A DNA stretch of 64,000 nt from Parerythrobacter_A sp963838735. Lineage in GTDB: Bacteria; Pseudomonadota; Alphaproteobacteria; Sphingomonadales; Sphingomonadaceae. The position numbers and the translations under genes were made by a program. How positions within the stretch are numbered: position 1 is the first letter of the stretch; each line of letters starts with the position of its first letter. Below are positions 1 through 6,904 of this stretch, one piece after another. The stretch lies in NCBI GenBank assembly GCA_963838735.1, contig CAWISG010000010.1:62001-126000 (forward strand), in the 5' to 3' direction. The notes below the pieces were generated by a model that made no database searches, was not told the DNA's origin, and saw nothing but the letters and a program-made list of their open reading frames with translations.

Positions 1-2
1 AG

Positions 3-545
3 GCCGTCCTCGCCGGGTGCGAAGCGGTGGCGGCGGAACACGGGGCCATCGACGTGGTGGTCAACAATGCCGGCATCACCCGCGACGGCACGCTGCACAA
101 GATGAGCTATGGCGACTGGCACGACGTGATGCGGGTCAATCTGGGCGGGTGCTTCAACATGGCCAAGGCGTGCTTTCCCGGAATGCGGGAGCGCAAATGG
201 GGCCGCATCGTCAATATCGGTTCGATCAACGGGCAGGCGGGCCAATACGGTCAGGTCAATTACGCCGCCGCCAAATCGGGTATCCACGGCTTTACCAAGG
301 CGCTGGCGCAGGAGGGCGCGCGCGCAGGCGTGACCGTCAATGCCATCGCGCCCGGCTATATCGACACCGATATGGTCGCCGCCGTACCCGAAACGGTGCT
401 GGAAAAGATCATCGCCCAGATCCCCGTCGGCCGCCTCGGCCAAGCCCACGAAATTGCGCGTGGCGTTGCTTTCCTGTGCAGCGAGGACGGCGGCTTCGTC
501 ACCGGCAGCACGATGAGCATCAACGGCGGCCAGCATATGTATTGA
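3..545 (+). CDS. phbB: Acetoacetyl-CoA reductase (SDR family), 5' end outside window
   Basis: This is the C-terminal ~180 residues of a short-chain dehydrogenase/reductase that enters from the left edge in frame 3. Visible hallmarks are NNAG, a Ser in NIGSINGQ, and the catalytic pair in VNYAAAK. The family reduces acetoacetyl-CoA to (R)-3-hydroxybutyryl-CoA with NADPH for polyhydroxybutyrate synthesis. I prefer PhbB to FabG because of the stretch SINGQAGQYGQVNY and the C-terminus SINGGQHMY, which are typical of PhbB. The Rossmann nucleotide-binding N-terminus is not in the window. The protein end is intact. No partner PHB genes are visible on this side. The 234 bases that follow hold only two palindromes described separately. 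Confidence 0.85.
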   Translation, partial: AVLAGCEAVAAEHGAIDVVVNNAGITRDGTLHKMSYGDWHDVMRVNLGGCFNMAKACFPGMRERKWGRIVNIGSINGQAGQYGQVNYAAAKSGIHGFTKALAQEGARAGVTVNAIAPGYIDTDMVAAVPETVLEKIIAQIPVGRLGQAHEIARGVAFLCSEDGGFVTGSTMSINGGQHMY

Positions 546-561
546 GGGGGCGTGTAATGCG

Positions 562-576
562 GGAAAACCGTTTTCC
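562..576. repeat. Palindrome GGAAAAC-C-GTTTTCC
   Basis: Perfect 7-bp inverted repeat around a single central base, 16 bases after the phbB stop codon. The one-base spacer is too small for a stable hairpin and no T-run follows, so it looks more like a protein-binding dyad than a terminator. No function can be assigned. Confidence 0.4.
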
Positions 577-725
577 TACAGGGCTTCCAACCGACTATAT
601 GAGGAAGCGAGGCGCTCGCGTCGGCTGGCTATTGCAGTGCGTTTGCGCCCCGGCACCAGTGTCCGTCCGCCCAGTTCTTCTCTACTAAACAACTGTTTTA
701 CATGCAGGAAACGCTGAATTGCGAA

Positions 726-751
726 GGTGACACGGTGTCACCTTTGTCACC
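726..751 (+). promoter_or_regulatory. GGTGACAC-G-GTGTCACC palindrome plus an extra half-site
   Basis: A perfect 8-bp inverted repeat with one central base (726-742) is followed three bases on by another TGTCACC half-site (745-751). It lies 29-54 bases upstream of the ATG chosen for the ribbon-helix-helix gene. The arrangement of two inverted half-sites and one direct copy resembles a dimer operator. It could equally be a copy of a short dispersed genomic repeat. Confidence 0.45.
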
Positions 752-779
752 CTCCCCGATACATGCCAGTAGCGGGAAG

Positions 780-1022
780 ATGCACAGCTTCTACCACCCG
801 CCCGTCAAACGCTCGGTCGAAATCGCCGGGCACAAGACGTCTATCAGTCTGGAGCCGATGTTCTGGGACATGCTGCGCGCGGCAGCGGCGCGCGAGGGGG
901 TGCCGGTGAATGCGCTGGTGGCGCGGATCGATGTGGAGCGGATTGCGGCGAATACGCCACCGGGCCTGGCGGGCGCGATCCGGCTCTGGTTAGCCGCGGA
1001 CCTTCAAAACGGGACTGCCTAG
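780..1022 (+). CDS. Ribbon-helix-helix domain protein (RHH_4 type)
   Basis: Small 80-residue protein containing VKRSVEIAGHKTSISLEPMFWDML, the usual signature of the RHH_4 family, followed by helices with the conserved segment VNALVARID. The family resembles small ribbon-helix-helix DNA-binding proteins, but its target is unknown. I chose the ATG at 780, behind GGGAAG. An in-frame ATG at 702 would add 26 residues that merely translate the palindromic element and look non-coding. The gene converges on murA, and the two stop codons share the four bases CTAG (1019-1022). The protein may act on the upstream palindrome, but that is only inferred from position. Confidence 0.7.
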   Translation: MHSFYHPPVKRSVEIAGHKTSISLEPMFWDMLRAAAAREGVPVNALVARIDVERIAANTPPGLAGAIRLWLAADLQNGTA

Positions 1023-2300
1023 TCGTCCACCCGCTCGATATCCGCGCCGACCAGTTGCAGCTTTTCCTCCAGCCGTTCGTAGCCGCGGTCGAGATGGTAG
1101 ATGCGGCGCACGGTGGTTTCGCCCTTTGCGGCGAGAGCGGCGATGATCAGGCTCATGCTGGCGCGCAGGTCGGTTGCCATGACTTCGGCCCCGGTCAGCA
1201 TCCCTACCCCGCGCACGATGGCGGTGCGTCCCTCGGTCTCGATATCTGCCCCCATGCGGATGAGTTCGGGCACATGCATGTAGCGGTTTTCGAAGATGGT
1301 TTCCTTCAGCACGCTGGTGCCTTCGGCGCGGCACAGCAGGCTCATCAGTTGGGCCTGCATGTCGGTGGCTAGGCCGGGATAGGGGGCGGTGGAAAGGTTG
1401 GTGGCTTTCAGCGGGCCGTCCGCCGCAATGTTCACACCGCCCTTGTCGCTCGTCACCTCGACGCCGATCTTCTGCAGCGCATGAATGGTCGCCAGCATCT
1501 CGTCCGCCTTCGCGCCGTCCAGCCGGACCTCGCCGCCGGTGATCGCGGCGGCAGCAGGCGTAGGAACCGGCCTCGATGCGGTCGGCCATCACTTTGTAGG
1601 TCGCGCCGTTCAGCGATTTCACGCCGTGTATGGTCAGGTCGGACGTGCCGACACCCTCGATCTCCGCGCCCATCGCGGTCAGCAGGCCGCACAGGTCCAC
1701 GATCTCCGGCTCGCGCGCGGCGTTGAACAGGCGGCTGGTGCCATTAGCCAGCACCGCCGTCATCAGCGCATTCTCGGTCGCGCCCACGCTGACCACGGGG
1801 AAGTCGAATTCGCCGCCGGGCAAGCCGCCATCGGGCGCGTGCGCCTTGACGTAACCCTGCGCCAGCTCGATCTCGCCACCCAGCGCCTCGATAGCCTTCA
1901 GGTGCAGATCGATGGGCCGGTTGCCGATGGCGCAGCCGCCGGGCAGCGAGACGGTCGCTTCCCCGCTGCGCGCCAGCATCGGGCCGAGCACGAGGATAGA
2001 GGCGCGCATCTTGCGCACCAGATCGTAGGGTGCGACGGTGGAGGTCAGGCGCGATGCCTCGAACGTGACAACGCGGCCAAATTCTTCCGGGCGCTTGCCG
2101 CGAATGCCGGTGCTGACGCCGAACTGCGTCATCAGGTGCTGGAACCCGTCGATATCGGCCAGCCGCGGCAGGTTGCGCAGTGTAACCGGTTCCTCGGTCA
2201 GCAGCGCGCACGGGATCAGCGTCAGCGCGCTGTTCTTCGCACCCGAAATCGGGATGGTGCCGGAAAGGCGGTTGCCGCCGCGAATGATAAGTTTGTCCAT
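1019..2300 (-). CDS. murA: UDP-N-acetylglucosamine 1-carboxyvinyltransferase, frameshifted
   Basis: MurA transfers enolpyruvate from PEP to UDP-GlcNAc, the first committed step of peptidoglycan synthesis, in the cytoplasm. The start MDKLIIRGGN, the two-fold repeated fold and the catalytic cysteine in PGGCAIGNRP (about residue 123) are present. The reading frame breaks near 1543-1550, after ADRIEAGSYAC. Removing one base there restores the expected AAAITGGEVRLDGAK and the rest runs to the normal end at VDD. The start-to-stop span is 1282 bases, i.e. 3n+1. Because murA is normally essential, a sequencing or assembly insertion is more likely than a real mutation. It diverges from galU across about 95 bases. 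Confidence 0.9.
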
Positions 2301-2394
2301 TGCCCCAGCATCTACCGTGATTCGCCGCGCAGACAAGAACGCCCGTTGACGCCGCTTGCCGCCATCCGATAGCGCCTGTGCAAAGGACAGACCC

Positions 2395-3291
2395 ATGACA
2401 ACACGCAAACCGATCCGAAAAGCCGTCTTCCCCGTGGCCGGGCTCGGCACACGGTTCCTGCCTGCAACGAAGGCGATCCCCAAGGAATTGCTGCCCATCG
2501 TCGATCGCCCGCTGATCCAGTATGCGGTTGACGAGGCACGCGAGGCGGGGATCGAACAGATGATCTTCGTCACCGGACGCGGCAAGACCGCCATCGTCGA
2601 ACATTTCGACGTGGCCTACGAGCTGGAAGACACGATGCGCGACCGGGGCAAGGACATGTCCGTGCTGGACCCGACGCGCGCCGTGCCGGGCGATATCATC
2701 ACCGTGCGCCAGCAGGTGCCGCTGGGGCTGGGTCATGCGATCTGGTGCGCGCGCGCCATTGTGGGGGACGAACCCTTCGCAATCTTCCTGCCCGACGAAT
2801 TGATGGTGGGCGCGCCCGGCGCGAACGGGGGGGGCGGCACCGGCTGCATGAAGCAGATGGTGGATGCTTACGCTGAAACCGGCGGAAATCTGGTCAGCGT
2901 GCTGGAAGTGCCGCGCGAGGAGGTGTCGAGCTACGGTGTCATCGATCCGGGTGTTTCACGTGGAGCCCTGACCGAGGTGCGCGGGCTGGTCGAAAAGCCC
3001 GCTGTCGTCGATGCGCCGTCGAACAAGATCGTGTCGGGCCGCTACATCCTGCAACCCGAAGTAATGCGCATCCTGGAAACGCAAGAAGCGGGCGCGGGCG
3101 GCGAAATCCAGCTGACCGACGCAATGGCACAGATGATCGGCACGCAGCCGTTCCACGCCGTCACCTTCGACGGCGCGCGCTACGATTGCGGCAGCAAGCT
3201 GGGCTTCGTCGAAGCCACGCTGGCATTGGCGCTGGCGCGCGAGGATATGGGCGCGGACGTACGCGCGATGGCGGAACGGATGCTGGCATGA
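2395..3291 (+). CDS. galU: UTP--glucose-1-phosphate uridylyltransferase
   Basis: Forms UDP-glucose from UTP and glucose-1-phosphate, feeding cell-envelope polysaccharide and glycolipid synthesis. The N-terminal nucleotide-binding signature GLGTRFLPATKAIPKELLPI is complete, and the GalU-type motifs YGVIDPG, GLVEKP and GGEIQLTDA follow in order. At 298 residues it has the usual length. The ATG at 2395 follows AAAGGAC at good spacing; a longer in-frame start at 2356 has no ribosome-binding site and adds non-homologous residues. It is transcribed away from murA, so two envelope-precursor genes may share a divergent control region (2301-2394). Confidence 0.93.
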   Translation: MTTRKPIRKAVFPVAGLGTRFLPATKAIPKELLPIVDRPLIQYAVDEAREAGIEQMIFVTGRGKTAIVEHFDVAYELEDTMRDRGKDMSVLDPTRAVPGDIITVRQQVPLGLGHAIWCARAIVGDEPFAIFLPDELMVGAPGANGGGGTGCMKQMVDAYAETGGNLVSVLEVPREEVSSYGVIDPGVSRGALTEVRGLVEKPAVVDAPSNKIVSGRYILQPEVMRILETQEAGAGGEIQLTDAMAQMIGTQPFHAVTFDGARYDCGSKLGFVEATLALALAREDMGADVRAMAERMLA

Positions 3292-3298
3292 TAGCCGG

Positions 3299-3415
3299 TC
3301 AGTCCTGCTGGGGCTGATCTTTCCGGCCAGCTGCATCGCCTTCGAAACCTATATCGCCATCCGCATCGGTAGCGAAGTCGAGGCCGAGCAGCTGAATGCC
3401 CGCCAGCCGCACCAT
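3299..3415 (-). CDS. Possible 38-residue ORF, or 3' part of the preceding small gene
   Basis: From an ATG at 3415 this reads 38 protein-like residues beginning MVRLAGIQLLGLDF and ending in a polar tail. There is no clear ribosome-binding site. The open frame extends upstream to the stop codon of the small membrane protein at 3469, with plausible protein text (HPAIYNQPFAVPLAF). It may therefore be a frameshifted continuation of that gene; joining them needs one added or two removed bases. I recognise no family. Confidence 0.25.
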   Translation of the reverse strand: MVRLAGIQLLGLDFATDADGDIGFEGDAAGRKDQPQQD

Positions 3416-3468
3416 AAACGCCAGGGGCACGGCAAAGGGCTGGTTGTAAATGGCAGGATGCCGGATAT

Positions 3469-3657
3469 TCAGTCGGTCGCGACCGTGCTGTCCGCCGAAA
3501 CTTGCGGTGTTGCCGCACCATCGCGGTCCGTGCTTTCCAGCATAATTACCGCACCCACGATGACAAGCGCGGCCAGTGCCACAACGACCAGCATGGCGGT
3601 CCAGCGTTTTCCATTGCCCGGCGATTCGGCGGACTGGCTGCGATTGACGTCTACCAT
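3469..3657 (-). CDS. Small single-pass membrane protein
   Basis: 62 residues: a polar N-terminus with SQSAESPGNGKRW, one strongly hydrophobic segment (roughly residues 20-41, TAMLVVVALAALVIVGAVIM) and a short acidic, Ser/Thr-rich tail. This is the profile of a single-span inner-membrane protein with the N-terminus inside. No family is recognised. It lies 63 bases downstream of the acyl-CoA synthetase on the same strand, so cotranscription is possible. The following stretch to 3299 is open in another frame and may be its displaced 3' end. Confidence 0.5.
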   Translation of the reverse strand: MVDVNRSQSAESPGNGKRWTAMLVVVALAALVIVGAVIMLESTDRDGAATPQVSADSTVATD

Positions 3658-3720
3658 CGGACAGGTTCCTGCAATTTCGTCGGCAATATTGCTGCATCTG
3701 TATCGCTACGACAAGCTTAC

Positions 3721-5280
3721 TTATGTTGTGTTTGTCGCCTCCGCTGCAAACTCGTCACGCAATGCGCGTTTGTAAAGCTTGCCGTTTGCTTCGCGCGGCA
3801 GGTCGGGACGGAACACATAACGGCGCGGCATTTTTATGTGGCTGAGCTGCCCGTCGAGATAGGCGCGCAATTCCGTCTCCAGCGCATCGGCACCGGCTCC
3901 CTCCAGCGCCCCCTCTTCCACCGGCTGCACCACCGCTGTTACCTGCTCGCCCAGATCGGGTTCCGGCACGCCTATCACGGCGGCGTCCATTACTTTAGGG
4001 TGAGCTATCAGCAAGTTCTCCACCTCTTGTGGATAGATGTTCACCCCGCCCGATATGATCATGTGGCTCTGCCGGTCGGTCAGGTAAAGATACCCGTCCG
4101 CATCGAGATGACCGATATCGCCCAGGGTCATCCAGCCTTTCGCATGGAGGGCCTTGGCGGTCTTTTCAGGGTCGTTGTGATAGCTGGGCAGGACGGGGTT
4201 TTCGAAATAGATCAGCCCGTCCTCGTCCGGCCCCAGCTCCGCACCGTCCGGCCCGCAGACATGCACCGTGCCGTAGATCGCCGGGCCGACCGAGCCGGGA
4301 TGCGCCAGCCATTGTTCGCTGTTTAGCAGGGTCATGCCGATGCCCTCGGACCCCGCATAATATTCCAACAGGATCGGCCCCCACCAGTCGATCATCGCGC
4401 GCTTTATGGCGACGGGGCAGGGCGCGGCGGCATGGATGGCGCGCTGGTGCGATGACAGGTCGTAGCGCGAGCGGACCGCTTCGGGCAGTTTCAGCATCCG
4501 CACGAAGTGCGTTGGCACCCACTGGCTGTCGGTCACGGCGAAGCGTTCGATCGCGGCCAGCGCGGCTTCGGGATCGAACTTTTCCATCACCACCACCGTG
4601 CCGCCCAGACGCTGGACCGTCGTGGCCCAGGCCAGGGGTGCGGCGTGATAAAGTGGCGCGGGCGAAAGATAGACGATACTGCCGTCGCTCGGCATCCCGG
4701 TGCCCATAGTGGCAAGGCCCAGCAGCGGGGTCGGCGCCTCGACATCGGGGCTGGCGGGTGGCGCGGGATAGACGCCCTTGGGCTGTCCGGTCGTGCCGGA
4801 ACTGTAAAGCATCGGCGCGCCGACGCTCGGGTCTGCGATCGGTTGGTCAGGCATGGCGGCAAGCGCGATATCGAAGCTTTCCGTATCGGCAGCTGGGTCG
4901 GCTCCGGTGCGCAGGATCGCCAGATCGGGCTGCGCCTCGTGCAGCGCGGGGATCAGCGGGTCGAATTGCGCTTGCGTCACCAGCAGTTTTGCACCGCTAT
5001 CAGCCAGTAGGTACGCGATTTCGGGCGCGGTCAGGCGAGTCGGCACGGGCACCATGAGACAGCCGGACCGCTGCATCCCCCAGAAGAGATCGAAATAAAG
5101 GGGGCCATTCTCCAGCAGTACCGCGAACACGTCGCCGGCCTGCAAACCCCGCGCCCGTAACAGATGGGCCACCTGATTGGCGCGCGCTTCCATCTGCGCG
5201 AAAGTTACGGTTGTACCCGATCCCGCCATGATGAGCGCAGGATGATCGGGCCGGGTTTGGGCATGGCGGGTCGGATGCAT
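3721..5280 (-). CDS. AMP-dependent acyl-CoA synthetase (ANL superfamily)
   Basis: 519 residues, normal for the family. It activates a carboxylic acid to an acyl-adenylate and then an acyl-CoA thioester. The P-loop-like motif LYSSGTTGQPKGV is at about 158-170. A5-like YYAGSEG, the hinge region DIGHLDADGYLYLTDR, and the C-terminal NGKLYKR with the catalytic lysine are all present. The segment after GTTGQPKGV carries a Pro-rich insert. The substrate cannot be read from sequence; the family includes fatty-acid and crotonobetaine/carnitine-type ligases. The ATG at 5280 agrees with the usual N-terminus. A pair of 13-base direct repeats sits just upstream. Confidence 0.82.
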   Translation of the reverse strand: MHPTRHAQTRPDHPALIMAGSGTTVTFAQMEARANQVAHLLRARGLQAGDVFAVLLENGPLYFDLFWGMQRSGCLMVPVPTRLTAPEIAYLLADSGAKLLVTQAQFDPLIPALHEAQPDLAILRTGADPAADTESFDIALAAMPDQPIADPSVGAPMLYSSGTTGQPKGVYPAPPASPDVEAPTPLLGLATMGTGMPSDGSIVYLSPAPLYHAAPLAWATTVQRLGGTVVVMEKFDPEAALAAIERFAVTDSQWVPTHFVRMLKLPEAVRSRYDLSSHQRAIHAAAPCPVAIKRAMIDWWGPILLEYYAGSEGIGMTLLNSEQWLAHPGSVGPAIYGTVHVCGPDGAELGPDEDGLIYFENPVLPSYHNDPEKTAKALHAKGWMTLGDIGHLDADGYLYLTDRQSHMIISGGVNIYPQEVENLLIAHPKVMDAAVIGVPEPDLGEQVTAVVQPVEEGALEGAGADALETELRAYLDGQLSHIKMPRRYVFRPDLPREANGKLYKRALRDEFAAEATNTT

Positions 5281-5301
5281 GGACGGTCTCTCCTACGAGC
5301 A

Positions 5302-5331
5302 GCCTCGTGAATCGGGCTGCCTCGTGAATCG
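5302..5331. repeat. Two direct copies of GCCTCGTGAATCG, period 17
   Basis: Copies occupy 5302-5314 and 5319-5331, i.e. 22-51 bases upstream of the acyl-CoA synthetase start on the minus strand. Tandem identical sites in a leader or promoter are typical of regulator binding, but no regulator gene is adjacent. Confidence 0.45.
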
Positions 5332-5376
5332 CAACCTAACGGCGCAAAACCGTCAGGCAAGGCGTCCCTCTACAAC

Positions 5377-5409
5377 GCAAAAGGGGGCAGCGGATCGCTC
5401 CGCCACCCC
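5377..5409 (-). terminator. Rho-independent terminator after the M23 peptidase gene
   Basis: Read on the minus strand, GGGGTGGCGGA pairs with TCCGCTGCCCC (11 pairs, two of them G-U) around a GCGA tetraloop of GNRA type, followed by CTTTT. It lies 46-78 bases after the M23 stop codon. It separates that gene from the acyl-CoA synthetase, which must therefore have its own promoter. Confidence 0.75.
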
Positions 5410-5454
5410 TCCCTTGGTGATCTTTCATATGTGGTGCGCGCTAATCCTTGCGGA

Positions 5455-6162
5455 CTATCGGCCGCCCTGGCCGCCCTCACCCTGCACCAGCGCGTGGGCA
5501 TGCTGGGCTTCGGTTTCGACCATGTAGGGGATGGGGTTCACTGCGCGACCCGCCATGCGCACTTCGTAATGCAGGTGCGGGCCGGTGGAGCGGCCGGTCG
5601 AGCCGACGAAGCCGATCAGGTCGCCCTTCTTCACTTCCTGACCCTCGCGCACGTTCAGACCCGACAGGTGGGCATAGCGCGTTTGCAGCTTCCCGCCATG
5701 TTCGATGGAAATATACAGACCGTAGCTGCTGAAGCGGTCGGCGCGGCTGACCACGCCGTCTGCCGTTGCATAGACCGGCGTGCCGGTCGGTGCGGCCAGG
5801 TCGACGCCGTCATGGCGCTTGCGCTTTTTCAAGACGGGGTGGACCCGCATCCCGTAATCGCTGGTCAGCTTGGCAGCCTGAAGCGGCATGCTCGACGGGA
5901 TCGAAATGCGCTTGGACGACGAAATACCTGTATCGCCAGCGGAAGGTATCTCGGCAGTATCCCAGACCGCGAACAGCTCGGTGAAATCGGGATCTGCCGG
6001 TGCGGCTGCAGTGGCGCTAGCCGGAGTGACATCCAGAACATCGGCAACGGGCGGCAGGCCGGCCGTATCGTCATTCGCGATGGCGGGCTGGATGAAGAGA
6101 GAAACCGATCCGAAGGCGGCGAGGGCTGCCGTCTTGGCGCTACGCAGAGATATGCCGATCAA
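5455..6162 (-). CDS. M23-family (LytM-like) metallopeptidase, exported
   Basis: 235 residues with a signal peptide (hydrophobic core 11-25, likely cut after PAIA near residue 29), a Pro/Ala-rich linker, and a C-terminal peptidase domain. Zinc ligands typical of active M23 enzymes are present: H117 and D121 in RHDGVD, and H196 and H198 in GPHLHYE. Such periplasmic enzymes cleave peptidoglycan cross-bridges or regulate amidases. The end GGQGGR is short and flexible. A strong terminator follows. The 265-base upstream gap (6163-6427) contains one hairpin next to bcp and no other feature I can name. Confidence 0.88.
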   Translation of the reverse strand: MIGISLRSAKTAALAAFGSVSLFIQPAIANDDTAGLPPVADVLDVTPASATAAAPADPDFTELFAVWDTAEIPSAGDTGISSSKRISIPSSMPLQAAKLTSDYGMRVHPVLKKRKRHDGVDLAAPTGTPVYATADGVVSRADRFSSYGLYISIEHGGKLQTRYAHLSGLNVREGQEVKKGDLIGFVGSTGRSTGPHLHYEVRMAGRAVNPIPYMVETEAQHAHALVQGEGGQGGR

Positions 6163-6368
6163 TGATACGTCCTTGTTTTGCGACCCGTCCGCATTCCTGC
6201 GTCGGAAGTTTTATTTTGCAGTCGCGGGAACTCCCCGCCGACCATGTGCATTATGGCCTTGAGCAAAGCTGCCTGCCGCACAACCCGCAGGCCGGTTCTA
6301 AGCGATGGAATGGCTGCGCGCTGCGCTGAACCGTTCTGGCGCTAGCTGCGCGACCCTCAATTGTTCCG

Positions 6369-6394
6369 AATACCGGTTCTGCACAGCCGGTATT
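6369..6394. repeat. Inverted repeat AATACCGG-N10-CCGGTATT downstream of bcp
   Basis: Perfect 8-bp arms with a 10-base loop, 34-59 bases beyond the bcp stop codon on the minus strand. It can form a hairpin but has no T-run. It may serve as a weak or Rho-assisted end structure, or stabilise the 3' end of the glnE-bcp transcript. Confidence 0.45.
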
Positions 6395-6427
6395 GCCGCG
6401 CATCATTCCGAATCCGATGCGGCGGGC

Positions 6428-6904
6428 CTAAAGCGCCTGCGCCGCCGACAGCACCGCTTGGGCGTGGTCCTTGACCCGCACCTTGTTCCACACCTGCGCA
6501 ATGGTGCCGTCTGTATCGATCAGCACCGTGGTGCGGACCATGCCAAGATAGGTTTTTCCGTACATCTGCTTTTCGGTCCAGATGCCGAGCGCGTCGGACA
6601 GTCCGCCTTCTGCCGCATCGGTCGCCAGCGGAACGGTCAGGTCGTGCTTGGCGATGAAGTTCCGGTGCTTGCGCGGCGAATCCTTGCTGATGCCCAGTAC
6701 TGCGCATCCGGCGGCTTCGAATGCGTGGAGACGTTCTGAAAACTCCTTCGCCTCCGTCGTGCAGCCGGGTGTATTGTCCTTGGGATAGAAGAACAGCACG
6801 AGTTTGCGTGCTGCAAAGTCGGACGGCTTCACGCTGCCGCCATCGGGCGTTTCCATTGCTATGTCCGGGATCGAAGCACCTATGGCGAGTATAGTGTCGG
6901 TCAT
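6428..6904 (-). CDS. bcp: Thioredoxin-dependent thiol peroxidase (Bcp/PrxQ)
   Basis: 158-residue peroxiredoxin that reduces hydroperoxides using thioredoxin. The peroxidatic cysteine is C48 in the motif FFYPKDNTPGCTTEAKEF. The second cysteine found five residues later in some BCPs is absent here, so resolution must use another cysteine or thioredoxin directly. The start codon overlaps the glnE stop as ATGA (6901-6904), so the gene is almost certainly translated with glnE. Confidence 0.92.
   Translation of the reverse strand: MTDTILAIGASIPDIAMETPDGGSVKPSDFAARKLVLFFYPKDNTPGCTTEAKEFSERLHAFEAAGCAVLGISKDSPRKHRNFIAKHDLTVPLATDAAEGGLSDALGIWTEKQMYGKTYLGMVRTTVLIDTDGTIAQVWNKVRVKDHAQAVLSAAQAL

Noticed and set aside
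557..688. A 43-residue ORF after phbB
   Set aside because: It spans the palindrome, has no ribosome-binding site and reads like non-coding sequence (Arg, Cys and Pro rich).
702..779. Longer N-terminus for the ribbon-helix-helix protein
   Set aside because: The extra residues merely translate the repeated TGTCACC element, and the later ATG has the better ribosome-binding site.
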